From the NCBI RefSeq assembly GCF_000454545.1, contig NZ_CM002139.1:250833-314832 (forward strand): a stretch of 64,000 bases of DNA. The letters run 5' to 3'. Every line of letters starts with the position of its first letter. Position 1 is the stretch's first letter. Source of the stretch: Xanthomonas cassavae CFBP 4642. GTDB lineage: Bacteria > Pseudomonadota > Gammaproteobacteria > Xanthomonadales > Xanthomonadaceae. Below the pieces are notes generated by a model, which searched no databases, was not told where the DNA came from, and was given only the letters and a program-made list of their open reading frames with translations. The position numbers were made by a program, and so were the translations under genes. Positions 44,345 through 53,267 of this stretch are shown in pieces.

Positions 44345-45610
44345 TCACACCTGCGAGCGGAACGGGAACACCAGTTTTTCGCCCAGTTTCTGCCGCAGCG
44401 GCCGCGCACGCCAGCGTTCCAACGTGTACTGCTCGGCGCGCTGCAGATCGCGTTCGAATACCTCGGTCATGCGTGCGGCCAGCGTGGCGTCGTAAACGTT
44501 CAAGCTGGCCTCGTCGTTGAGGCGGAACGAGCGGATGTCGAAGTTGGTCGAACCCACCGACATCAGCAGGCCATCGATGATCAACAGCTTGGTGTGCAGC
44601 ATGGTGGGCTGGTATTCGTGGATCTCGATGCCGGCCTGCAGCAGCGGCTCCCAGCTGGCCTTGGAGGCCAACCGCACCGACACCGCATCGATATGCTTGC
44701 CCGGCAGCAGCACGCGGATGGCGACCCCGCGGCTGCGCGCCTCCAGCAGCGACCGGGTGATCAATGCATCGGGCACGAAATACGCCGCCGCCAGGTCGAT
44801 GGTGCTGCGCGCGGCGGCGATGGCGACCAGGTACATCAGGTGCATGCTCTCGCTGCCGCCGGCCGGCGAGGCCACGAACAACTGCGCATCGCTGTCGCCG
44901 GCCGCTTCCAGCGCCGGGTAGTACTGCGCGCCATTGACCACGCGGCCGGTGGTCTTGATCCAGTTGTCGTTGAAGGCGGTCTGCACCTGCGCCACCACCG
45001 GGCCTTCGATGCGGTAATGGGTGTCGCGCCAATGCTCCGGGTCCTGCGCATCGCCCATCCACTGGTCGGCCACGCCCACGCCGCCGGTGAAGCCGATCCG
45101 GCCATCGATCACCAGCAACTTGCGGTGCGTGCGGTTGTTGATGCGGTGCAGGTTGTACCAGGCCAGCGGGCGGTAGCGGTGCACTTCCACGCCAGCCTCG
45201 GTCATGGTGTCCACCAGCGCATGGTCCATCTTCAGGCTGCCGCCCCAGTCGATGGTGACCCGCACCGCCACGCCGGCGCGTGCGCGTTCGGACAACGCGT
45301 CACTGAACTGGCGACCGATCTCGCCCGACCAGTAGATGTAGGTTTCGAAGGTGATGGTGTGCTGCGCGCCGCGGATCGCAGCCAGCATGGCCGGGAAGAT
45401 CTCGTGGCCATTGTTGAGCACGTCGATGCGATTGCCCGACAGGATGGTCGGGCCCAGCAGTACCGACATCTCGCGCTTGAACTGCGGGTCGGCCACGTCG
45501 CACAGATGCGTGGGGATGTGCTGGAGCTTCTTCTCCGGCGTGGCGAAGTTGAGCAGCAGCAGCCCCACCAGCAAGGTGACGACCACAGCGGCCACGATGA
45601 TCCAGATCAT
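44345..45610 (-). CDS. cls: Cardiolipin synthase (PLD superfamily)
   Basis: A 421-aa membrane-associated cardiolipin synthase with an N-terminal membrane helix (IIVAAVVVTLLVGLLLLNF) and two PLDc HKD motifs: HRKLLVIDGRIGFTGG near residue 170 and HTKLLIIDGLLMSVGSTN near residue 350. It condenses phospholipids to cardiolipin. Single-helix N-terminus and length fit the ClsB/ClsC-like group better than ClsA. Start at 45610 chosen to give the membrane helix. Confidence 0.92.
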   Translation of the reverse strand: MIWIIVAAVVVTLLVGLLLLNFATPEKKLQHIPTHLCDVADPQFKREMSVLLGPTILSGNRIDVLNNGHEIFPAMLAAIRGAQHTITFETYIYWSGEIGRQFSDALSERARAGVAVRVTIDWGGSLKMDHALVDTMTEAGVEVHRYRPLAWYNLHRINNRTHRKLLVIDGRIGFTGGVGVADQWMGDAQDPEHWRDTHYRIEGPVVAQVQTAFNDNWIKTTGRVVNGAQYYPALEAAGDSDAQLFVASPAGGSESMHLMYLVAIAAARSTIDLAAAYFVPDALITRSLLEARSRGVAIRVLLPGKHIDAVSVRLASKASWEPLLQAGIEIHEYQPTMLHTKLLIIDGLLMSVGSTNFDIRSFRLNDEASLNVYDATLAARMTEVFERDLQRAEQYTLERWRARPLRQKLGEKLVFPFRSQV

Positions 45611-45775
45611 GCATCCCACTCCGATGTCCCGCCATTGCGGGCATAAACGGCGGGCATTCTTGCAAGGCTGGTGGCATGGGGGTCGTGAAGGGAGGGCGAC
45701 CGTTGGAGTGGCGCGGTTGCATGCCACCTGTCGGCGGGCATCGGATGCCACGCGCAATCGATGTGGCTGGCGCCG

Positions 45776-46322
45776 TTACTCCAGGACGTGCAGATAGTTG
45801 GGCGGTACATGCGGCGTCAGCCAGACGCCGTTGTCAGCCTGGAAAAAACCGAACCCGGCATCGTGCATCTGCAGGCTGTGCACGCCGAGCGCCACCGGCG
45901 TGCCGTGGCGTGCCCCGACGGTCGTAGCGGTTTGCGGATCGGCGGACACATGGACATGGTGGCGCTGGCCCGGCTGCAGGCCTTGCGCCAGGATCGCTTC
46001 GAGAAAGCGCGTGGCGGTGCCGTGATACAGCATCTGAGGAGGACGCAGGGCCTGGTGCTGCAGCGCGACGGTCGGTGTGGAGTGGCCTTGCGCGGCACGG
46101 ATGCGCAGCCCGTCGTCGGACAGCGTGAAGCGTTGCTTGTCGCTTTGCGCAACCACCGCTTGCAGTAATGCCATATCGAGTTGCCGGCCTGAGGCTGCGG
46201 CGCCGGAAATGACGGCGTGGATGTCTACCCAACCGTCCTGATCGAGCGTCAAGCCGATCGTCTCCGGCGCATGCCGCAAGACGTAGCTGACACTTGCTGG
46301 TATCGGTCAGCTGCTGAGCCAT
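45776..46322 (-). pseudogene. kptA: RNA 2'-phosphotransferase (KptA/Tpt1) with N-terminal frameshift
   Basis: KptA transfers a 2'-phosphate from RNA to NAD. The body (45776-46279) is intact: RHAPETIGLTLDQDGWVDIH, RIRAAQGHS, LYHGTATRFLEAILAQGL, HVHVSADPQTA and RHGTPVALGVHSL. The expected start, MAQQLTDTSK at 46322, is in a different frame: a two-base loss near 46288 removes the FLSYVL-like segment. The body could only start from TTG at 46279, exactly before the conserved Arg-His. It is therefore a pseudogene or a TTG-started shortened enzyme. Confidence 0.75.
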
Positions 46323-46455
46323 GGCGTGTCTCTGCTTCATTGCAGGAAAAGTCGTGCCGCCTGCCTGGCTGCCGGGTGGGCGGCGCACGTTTGCCGGACC
46401 AGCGTACACGCTTGTCAGACGGGTCAACCCCGCATGCATGGCGCGCTGCGGTCTT

Positions 46456-46592
46456 GGGAAGCCCTGAACAATCCATCCTGATCTACCGCAATCGACCAAC
46501 AGGTCACGCAGACGATTTCGATGCAACCGACCTTCGGCGAGGCGGAGTACAAAGGCAAACGCAAGCGGACGCGGCATGAGGTGTTCTTGGCC
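46456..46592 (+). mobile_element. IS5-family left-end fragment
   Basis: GGGAAGCCCTGAACAATCCA at 46456 looks like an IS5-family terminal repeat. From 46521 a frame reads MQPTFGEAEYKGKRKRTRHE and then VFLA, the N-terminus of IS5-group transposases, before it stops matching at about 46592. Only the first 5% or so of an element is left. The rest of 46323-46739 shows no gene. Confidence 0.7.
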
Positions 46593-46739
46593 GACGGCAG
46601 ATGCACCAGACCAGGAAGGGGAATCAGTACTCCTTCGGTTAGCCAAACACGTTATCGCTCGGACCGCGCTACAACATTGGGACGCGGATGCGACCGAGCC
46701 AACAATTTGCCGGCCCGGCCAAGAGAAGGTTGCCGTCAA

Positions 46740-47180
46740 TTACTGACTTTTATAACCATTATTTTCTAATATCTCCTTGTATGCAGCATAAAGCTTGGAA
46801 TCTCTCTCAATCGAATTTTTGACATTGTTAGGAAGACCTCGCGGATGATCGACGTAGAGCTGGTATGCGTTTGCACTAAGTGCAGTGTCTTCTCTCAACA
46901 CAATATTAGGCTGTCGATCCTCTCTAGGTAGCTCATGAACAGTGGGTTCCTCCGCCGAGAATCTTGCCTTTAAGAGCTCTGAAGCCCGACGACGGCGACT
47001 ACTCAAGTGCTGCAGACCGCTGAACTGACCGGACGGCGGGAGACTCGGCGGTTGTCTCTGCTGCGGTGGTGAGCTTTCTGGATTGCTCTCATTGGAATAG
47101 TGATAGCGACTACTTGATGCGCCACGAATCGGACTTGTCACGTAAAAAATATCCACGATATAGGCTTGTTGCAACACCAA
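46740..47180 (-). CDS. Low-GC effector-like protein of unknown family
   Basis: A frame of up to 146 aa ending NVKNSIERDSKLYAAYKEIL-ENNGYKSQ. No ATG exists in frame; TTG at 47180 or GTG at 47141 are possible. From the GTG it would begin MTSPIRGASSSRYHYSNESN, followed by SPPQQRQPPSLPPSGQFSGL and SSRRRRASELLKARF. A Ser/Pro/Gln-rich start, lower GC than its neighbours and an adjacent IS5 scar are typical of type III effectors. A weak PIP-like element lies upstream. I cannot match it to a named Xop family, so secretion is inferred. Confidence 0.55.
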   Translation of the reverse strand: MVLQQAYIVDIFYVTSPIRGASSSRYHYSNESNPESSPPQQRQPPSLPPSGQFSGLQHLSSRRRRASELLKARFSAEEPTVHELPREDRQPNIVLREDTALSANAYQLYVDHPRGLPNNVKNSIERDSKLYAAYKEILENNGYKSQ

Positions 47181-47277
47181 GGAAATGCAATTTGCATCTC
47201 GGCATGACGCCGCAGCGCCAATGCTCCTCTCAGTTTAGATTCATAGCCATTTGCACCAAGAATGTTTGGTGCCAGAA

Positions 47278-47302
47278 GCGAAGTTTACAGATGAACCGCG
47301 TT
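47278..47302 (-). promoter_or_regulatory. Weak PIP-box-like element upstream of effector-like gene
   Basis: On the minus strand AACGC-N15-TTCGC, two mismatches from the HrpX target TTCGC-N15-TTCGC. A -10-like TATGAAT lies about 32 bases downstream, the usual PIP to -10 distance. An inverted repeat GCACCAA-N6-TTGGTGC (47253-47272) lies between them. Suggestive only. Confidence 0.35.
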
Positions 47303-47500
47303 ACCTTAAGTGCAGGTGATTTTGCACTCTTTGCAAATGGTGGCGACCGCAAAGATTGTGGCGCTCGGCGCCTGCACGTCGTGGCGACCAGCAGGCTACT
47401 GCCCACAGCCAAGCCGGCACGTCGCGATGGCGACCCACAGCGTCAACGGGTAAAGAGGCATAGCCACATCCCTTGACCTGGAAAGCGCGTTGCGAGCCTT

Positions 47501-47746
47501 TCATTGCTGCCGATGCAACAGCTGCGTTTCGGCGGCGACCGGCAGCAACAGCGTGCCGTCGCCCGCAACTCTGCACTGACGCATTAGGCTCCGCGCGTAA
47601 GAATTTTCCTCTGCGTATGAAGTGAATCCTGTCATCGGCAATATATGCTGCCATAGCGTGATACCACCACGTCTAGAGACAAGAATTTCTGCATCGTGTG
47701 CGGCTAAAACGTATTCGCCGGACAGGCGAACCATTGCATCATCCAT
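47501..47746 (-). CDS. Doubtful small protein
   Basis: An 81-aa frame from MDDAMVRLSGEYVLAAHDAE to LLLPVAAETQLLHRQQ. Composition looks protein-like, with alternating hydrophobic residues (ITLWQHILPMTGFTSYAEEN), but there is no clear ribosome binding site and no family is recognised. It may be a fragment. Apart from it, 47181-48073 holds only the effector-like gene's upstream region and the promoter of the transporter (TATACT at 48035). Confidence 0.35.
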   Translation of the reverse strand: MDDAMVRLSGEYVLAAHDAEILVSRRGGITLWQHILPMTGFTSYAEENSYARSLMRQCRVAGDGTLLLPVAAETQLLHRQQ

Positions 47747-48073
47747 GTGCATCCACGCGGGTCAGGCGCATCGCCACCGCCTGCGACATGCTGGCGTCGG
47801 GCAAGCGCCGTGCGTGCTGCTTGGATCGCTCGGGATGTACAGCAAATCGCTGGCCGCGCCGACGCCCCAAGCGAACTGAAGCGTTACGCACAAGTCTTTG
47901 GGGATTGCGGCGAGATACGGCAGTGCAGGCCGCACGTCGGCCGCTTTTCACTCGCACGCTACACATCCACTAGCGGCTGGCACGGCGCCTGCCTATGCGC
48001 CGAAATGCTTACATGCGTCACACAAGCGCGCACCTATACTCCAGGGCTGTCCCACCGAAGAGGTTCTGACCGC

Positions 48074-49435
48074 ATGAGCGCACCCCCATCGTCTCCGATC
48101 GCCGCCGGTTCTGGCGCAGCGCCCGGCAGCCTTCACCGCTCGGTGTCCAATACGCTCAAGGGGTCGGCCGGTAATCTGGTCGAGTGGTACGACGTCTACG
48201 TCTATTCGGTGTTCGCCACCTACTTCGAATCGCAGTTCTTTTCCAAGGAAGACAAGAACGCCACCCTGTTCGTGTGGGCGATCTTCGCGATGACCTTCCT
48301 GATGCGCCCGATCGGCGCGTGGTACTTCGGCCGCTTCGCCGACCGCTATGGCCGGCGCCTGGCGCTGACCATCTCGGTGTCGATGATGGCGCTGTGCTCG
48401 TTCGTCATTGCCATCACGCCCACCGTGGCCACGATCGGTATCGCGGCGCCCATCATTCTATTGCTGGCGCGGTTGCTGCAGGGCTTTGCCACCGGTGGCG
48501 AGTACGGCACCAGCGCGACGTACATGTCCGAAGCGGCGATTCCCGGCCGGCGCGGGTTCCTGTCCTCGTTCCATTACGTCACGCTGGTCGGCGGGCACGT
48601 GCTGGCGCAGACCACCTTGCTGGTGATGCTGCATTTCTTCGACGCCTCGCAGGTGTCGGCATGGGGCTGGCGTGTGGCGTTCGGCCTGGGCGGCATCGGT
48701 GCATTGGTGGTGTTCTGGCTGCGCCAGACCATGGATGAGTCGCTGAGCTCCGAATCCATCGCCGATTCGCGTACCGGCAAGGCCAGGGCCTCGGGCTCGA
48801 TGCGCGAGCTGTTTGTGAACCAGTGGCGCCCGTTGCTGCTGTGCTTCCTGATCACCGCCGGCGGCACCATCGCGTTCTACACCTACTCGGTGACCGGCCC
48901 GAAGATGATCCAGAGCGCGTTCGCCGGCGGCGACGTGATGGCCGGCACCATCATCAACCTGGTGGCGTTGACGGTGTTGATGCTGATGCAGCCGGTGGGC
49001 GGCTGGTTGTCGGACATCGTCGGCCGCAAGACCCTGCTGGTGTTCTTCGGCATCGGCGGCGTGCTGTACACCTGGTTCCTGGTGATGGAATTGCCCAAGC
49101 AGACCGACTGGCTGATGGCCTTCGCCATCCTCACCGTGGGCTTTGTGATCCTGACCGGCTACACCTCGATCAACGCCGTGGTGAAGGCCGAATTGTTCCC
49201 CACCCATGTGCGCGCGCTGGGCGTGGGCCTGGGCTACGCATTGGCCAACTCGGCCTTCGGCGGTACCGCGCCGCTGCTGTACCAGGCCTCGTTGAAGACC
49301 GGGCATGTCAGCGAGTTCGTGATCTACGCCACGGCGGTGATCGCGGTGTCGCTGGTGGTCTACATGTTCTTCCTGACCAACAAGGGCAGCAACTGGCTGG
49401 ACGACGAAGCGGCGATGCGCAAGCGCGTGCGGTGA
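48074..49435 (+). CDS. MHS-family MFS transporter (alpha-ketoglutarate permease-like)
   Basis: A 453-aa proton symporter of the metabolite:H+ symporter family with 12 predicted helices. Signatures are GNLVEWYDVYVYSVFATYFE in helix 1, GRFADRYGRRLALTISV in the first cytoplasmic loop, RLLQGFATGGEYGTSATYMS in helix 4, and GWLSDIVGRKTLLVFFGIGG in the second half. It resembles KgtP-type 2-oxoglutarate permeases; dicarboxylate specificity is inferred. A TATACT -10 box lies 34 bases upstream. Confidence 0.9.
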   Translation: MSAPPSSPIAAGSGAAPGSLHRSVSNTLKGSAGNLVEWYDVYVYSVFATYFESQFFSKEDKNATLFVWAIFAMTFLMRPIGAWYFGRFADRYGRRLALTISVSMMALCSFVIAITPTVATIGIAAPIILLLARLLQGFATGGEYGTSATYMSEAAIPGRRGFLSSFHYVTLVGGHVLAQTTLLVMLHFFDASQVSAWGWRVAFGLGGIGALVVFWLRQTMDESLSSESIADSRTGKARASGSMRELFVNQWRPLLLCFLITAGGTIAFYTYSVTGPKMIQSAFAGGDVMAGTIINLVALTVLMLMQPVGGWLSDIVGRKTLLVFFGIGGVLYTWFLVMELPKQTDWLMAFAILTVGFVILTGYTSINAVVKAELFPTHVRALGVGLGYALANSAFGGTAPLLYQASLKTGHVSEFVIYATAVIAVSLVVYMFFLTNKGSNWLDDEAAMRKRVR

Positions 49436-49699
49436 GGTTGCTTGTCGGCTGTGCGAGAGCGGCACATTCGGCAAGCTCGTCACTGCTCGCAGCGATCACC
49501 AGGGTGCTGGTCATCCTCCACGCATGGGCGCGAGATCACAGCGGCCGCCACACCCAAGTGAGCCAGATGGCTGCTCTGGTAACGGATGGAGGGTGACAAC
49601 CGCATCGTCACGATCCCCATGCATCTATCTCATGCCAACTGCCATCGATCAGGCACCAGCTGCGACACTCGATCCGCACATCGAGTCCCGACTCCTCAC

Positions 49700-50497
49700 T
49701 CATACCTCCCGCACCGTCCGAAACGCGTCCATATCCGCAAACGTGCAAAAGTGAAAGCGCGGGATCGTGATCGGACCCGCGGCCGCCAGTCGCTTGAGCC
49801 AGTGGCCCACTGCGGCGCGATAGTCCGCCTGTTCTGCGCGATCGAGCGTTTCGCACAGGTAGGCCAGCGAGATATGAAACTGGAAATTGACGTAGTCCGG
49901 GCGCTGCAGGCGGGTCAGCGTCATTAGCCCCTGGCGTGCGGCTTCCAGGCGCTGTGCGGTCTGCGTATCGGCAGGGCGCAGCGGGATGAGCAGGCTGTCG
50001 TTGTTGCCGGTCCTTGCCGCAGCCGGGTTCACCACAAAGCTGCACGCACCCAGCGGCGCCGCAGTGCGTTGCGTCAGCCGCGCGAGAAAATCGGCATGGA
50101 TCTCGCTCAACGCCACATCGCGCGTCAGATCGCCTGGCCATGGCCCGCTGGCGCGGTCGATTTCATTGACCCCGCCCAGCAAGGTCACGTGATAACTGCT
50201 GGGCGGCAGCAGCGCGAACTTGTTCGCGAAGCGGTGTTCGGGCAGTTCGCGGTAGATATCCAGCACGCGGTCGAAGCTGTCGTAGCTATCGCCCTGTTGT
50301 TCGAGATGACCAACGAAGGTATTGCCGGCAAATGCCATCGGCCGGCGCGAGCGCAGAAACTTGCGCCCCACATCCGGCGGCGGCGTGTCGGCCAGCGCAG
50401 GCAGGCCGCTGGTCAGCAGCGCGGCGCTGGCGGTGGCGGTGGCGGTGGCGGCGATCAGATGGCGGCGGCTGATGGGTGTGTCCAGAAACGACGACAT
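49700..50497 (-). CDS. Tat-exported 2H-phosphoesterase-like protein (DUF1868)
   Basis: A 265-aa protein with a twin-arginine signal (SRRHLIAATATATAS) and two His-containing motifs, SYHVTLLGG near residue 105 and FQFHISLAYL near residue 220, the HxT/S pair of the 2H phosphoesterase superfamily. This fold handles 2',3'-cyclic phosphates and related esters. Its start lies ten bases after the stop of a TonB-dependent receptor and its AGGAA overlaps that end, so the two are co-translated. Confidence 0.82.
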   Translation of the reverse strand: MSSFLDTPISRRHLIAATATATASAALLTSGLPALADTPPPDVGRKFLRSRRPMAFAGNTFVGHLEQQGDSYDSFDRVLDIYRELPEHRFANKFALLPPSSYHVTLLGGVNEIDRASGPWPGDLTRDVALSEIHADFLARLTQRTAAPLGACSFVVNPAAARTGNNDSLLIPLRPADTQTAQRLEAARQGLMTLTRLQRPDYVNFQFHISLAYLCETLDRAEQADYRAAVGHWLKRLAAAGPITIPRFHFCTFADMDAFRTVREV

Positions 50498-50506
50498 GGG
50501 ATTTCC

Positions 50507-53161
50507 TCAGAGCTTGACGTTGACGCCGAGCATCACGGTGGGGGCCATCTTCCAGGCCGATTGCACGTATTCCTGATTGCGGCCGATGCGGTACTGGTAG
50601 CCCTGACCGGCCAGATTGAGCACGTCCAGGCTCACGGCCAGCGTGGGCGACACGTCCCAGGCCAGTTTCAGATCGATGCGGTCCAGCGGTTGCTGGTAGC
50701 GGTTGCGGTAGAACTCCTGCCGGCTGCTGTAGTTGGGGTAGCGGTCGTCCCACAGCTCGCCGGTGCGGCTCCAGGCCAGCGTGCTGCGCAGCGGCCCGCG
50801 GGCGTAATTCAGGGTCAGGTTCCACAACTGCCTGGGCTGCTGCGGCAGCACGTCCAGCGTGGTGCGGGTGCCATCGCCGAGCACCACCGGGTAGTCCACG
50901 TGCAGGAACGTCACATTGGCGGTCACCGACAAGCCGTCCAGCGCAGGCAGCCATGGCCCCAGTTCCTTGATGGCCCCCAGCTCGGCGCCGTGCAGGCGCA
51001 CCGGCCGGTCCACATTGCGCGGCTGGGTGACCAGCACCTGCTCGCCGTCGATGCTGTCCATCTGCCCGTAGCGGAAGATTTCATCAGTGATGGTCTTGTG
51101 GAACAGCGCGACCGACAGCAGGCTGCCGCCGTCGTCCCAGCTCCAGTCATGGCCAAGGTCCAGGTTCTGCGAGCGGCGCGGCTGCAGGTCCGGGTTGCCT
51201 TGGTTGAGCGTCGGCGGTGTGCTGCCTGGCGTGAGCACGCCGCCGTTCAAGGCCATCTGGTCCAGCCGCGGGCGCCCGATCGAGCGTGAGACGCCAATGC
51301 GCAGGGTGCCGTTGGCGCTGGTCTGCAGTTGCCCGCTGAGCGATGGCAACCAGTTGCGGTAGGTGCGCACCGCGCTGACCGGTGTCCAGGTGGTTCCGCT
51401 CAGCTGCTGGCCGGCGCTGGCAAAGCGTGTCTGCTCCAGGCGGATGCCGCCGGCCAGCAGCCAGCGCTCGCCGCGCCATTGCGCCTGGGCAAAGCCGGCG
51501 CGCACCTGTTCGTCGACGGCGTAACTGCCGCTGTTCTGCGCGGTGGTGTCCACCACCCCACGCGCCTGGCCGGCCAGGGCATCCCAGCGTGCGTTGGCCA
51601 ATGCCGGGTCGATGGTCATCATCTCCGTGTTGCAGCCCAGGGCGCAGGTCGGGCTGCCCAGCACGTCGGCCAGGGTGTCAGGCAAGCCGTTCCAGGTGGT
51701 GCGCTGCACAGCGGTGCGCATGTGCGTGCGCACCTGCCGCGCGCCAACGGCCAGCCCCAACCCACGGCTGTCCTCGTCCACGTTGCGACGCAGCTCCAGC
51801 TGCAGGTCGCCAACCCGTTCGGCGTAGCCGGTGCGCTCCTGCTGGTGATAGGCGTTGGGATAGCGCGTCGGGTCGTCGGCCAGGGCCGGGTCCAGCGGCG
51901 TGAAAGCGGGCAGCGTGCCGCTCCAGTCGAACCCGTATGCCAGGCGATTTTGCTGGAAGCGGTCCCAGGCCTGCGGGTTGTCCACCGTGGCGCGCGAGGT
52001 GCTCGCGCGCAGCGCGGCGCGCCATTGCGCCGGCAGCTCGGCCACTAGTTCGCCGTTGATGCCCGACAGCGCGCGCTTCCAGCGCAACTGCCCCAATTCG
52101 ACGGACTGATTCAGGTTGTCGAGCGTACCGCCCTGCGGGCCGCTGCGGGTCAGGCGTGCGCTGTTCTGCACCTGGGCGTTCTGGGTATAGCGGTCCGAGG
52201 CCTCGCGCTGGTGGAAGCTGTAACCGGACACATGGCCGCTGAGCGGACCGTCCGGCTGCCAGTCCACGCGTGCGGTGAGGCCGCGCCGTTGCCGGGTGTT
52301 GTCGTAGTTGTACCAGCGCCGCTCGCTGGGCACCGCGTCGCCCACGCCGCCATAGGGCACCGGAGCGCGCGTGCCGTCGGCGTTGTACCAGTTCAGGGCG
52401 CCGCCGTTTTCCTGCTGCGGCACCGCGATCTCGCGGCGCCAAACGCTGGCTGCGCCCAGGAATGCAAACTCGCCGTCACGACCGAAGCGTTTGCCCCATT
52501 TGAGCTCGCCTTCGCCCACCGGCGTACGGCCGCCATAGCGATTCCCCATCAGGTTGGCACCGCCCTTGGCCGAGGCAGTCAGCAGGCCGTCCGGACGGCC
52601 GAAGCCGGTGGCGGTGACCAGGTTGGTGGCGCCGCCGATCGCGCCACCGTCGTTTTCAGGCAGAAACGACTTCACCACGTCGATGCGGTCGACAAAGTTG
52701 GCCGGTAGCACATCCATCATGGCCTGGCGGCTGCCGATGTCGTTGCTTGCGAATGCAAAGCCATCGATCAGCATGCTGTTGTAGTTGCCGTTGAGGCCGC
52801 GCACGGTCACGTAGCGCGGCTCACCCTGGTACTCCACGGTGCTCACGCCGGTGACGCGGCGCAGCGCATCGCCGACGTTGAAATCCGCCAGTTGCCCGAT
52901 GCTGTCGGCGGCAACCGAATCCACGATCGTGGGCGCGGCCTGCTTGGTGGCGATGGCCCGGGTGTTCTGCGACTGGAACGAGGTCCGCACCTGCACCGCA
53001 TCCAGGGTCTGTGCCGTGGCATCGGCGGGTGCGGCGACCGCCGGCGCCTGCATCCAGCCCACCACGGCCATGCCCAGCGCGTACGACATTATGCGACGCT
53101 GTGGGACACGGGCTGCAGCGGGCCCAAGCGGGCCAGGGAACGAGGAATGAAAAAACCGCAT
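50507..53161 (-). CDS. TonB-dependent outer-membrane receptor
   Basis: An 884-aa receptor. Signal region to about residue 55, then the plug domain with TIVDSVAADSIGQLADFNVG and VTGVSTVEYQGEPRYVTVRG, then the 22-strand barrel ending in MAPTVMLGVNVKL. It resembles the Xanthomonas/Caulobacter TonB-receptor group used for plant carbohydrate uptake. It is coupled to the 2H-phosphoesterase-like gene and divergent from a ROK regulator, so it is likely controlled by that repressor in response to a sugar-like ligand. Start at 53161 is one of three in-frame options. Confidence 0.88.
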   Translation of the reverse strand: MRFFHSSFPGPLGPAAARVPQRRIMSYALGMAVVGWMQAPAVAAPADATAQTLDAVQVRTSFQSQNTRAIATKQAAPTIVDSVAADSIGQLADFNVGDALRRVTGVSTVEYQGEPRYVTVRGLNGNYNSMLIDGFAFASNDIGSRQAMMDVLPANFVDRIDVVKSFLPENDGGAIGGATNLVTATGFGRPDGLLTASAKGGANLMGNRYGGRTPVGEGELKWGKRFGRDGEFAFLGAASVWRREIAVPQQENGGALNWYNADGTRAPVPYGGVGDAVPSERRWYNYDNTRQRRGLTARVDWQPDGPLSGHVSGYSFHQREASDRYTQNAQVQNSARLTRSGPQGGTLDNLNQSVELGQLRWKRALSGINGELVAELPAQWRAALRASTSRATVDNPQAWDRFQQNRLAYGFDWSGTLPAFTPLDPALADDPTRYPNAYHQQERTGYAERVGDLQLELRRNVDEDSRGLGLAVGARQVRTHMRTAVQRTTWNGLPDTLADVLGSPTCALGCNTEMMTIDPALANARWDALAGQARGVVDTTAQNSGSYAVDEQVRAGFAQAQWRGERWLLAGGIRLEQTRFASAGQQLSGTTWTPVSAVRTYRNWLPSLSGQLQTSANGTLRIGVSRSIGRPRLDQMALNGGVLTPGSTPPTLNQGNPDLQPRRSQNLDLGHDWSWDDGGSLLSVALFHKTITDEIFRYGQMDSIDGEQVLVTQPRNVDRPVRLHGAELGAIKELGPWLPALDGLSVTANVTFLHVDYPVVLGDGTRTTLDVLPQQPRQLWNLTLNYARGPLRSTLAWSRTGELWDDRYPNYSSRQEFYRNRYQQPLDRIDLKLAWDVSPTLAVSLDVLNLAGQGYQYRIGRNQEYVQSAWKMAPTVMLGVNVKL

Positions 53162-53210
53162 GGCACTATCCGCACTGTCGGGCGGCCCCAACACGGTGGC
53201 CGCAGGCGAA

Positions 53211-53233
53211 TTAAATTAATCTCCTTAATTTAA
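53211..53233. promoter_or_regulatory. ROK-type operator between receptor and regulator
   Basis: TTAAATTAA (53211-53219) and TTAATTTAA (53225-53233) are perfect inverted repeats around TCTCC. The A/T-rich palindrome with a central spacer fits ROK (NagC/XylR) operators. It lies between the divergent receptor and regulator genes and probably controls both. Confidence 0.75.
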
Positions 53234-53267
53234 GCTTGTGTGACACCACCGGTCCTTTTGCCGCCCC

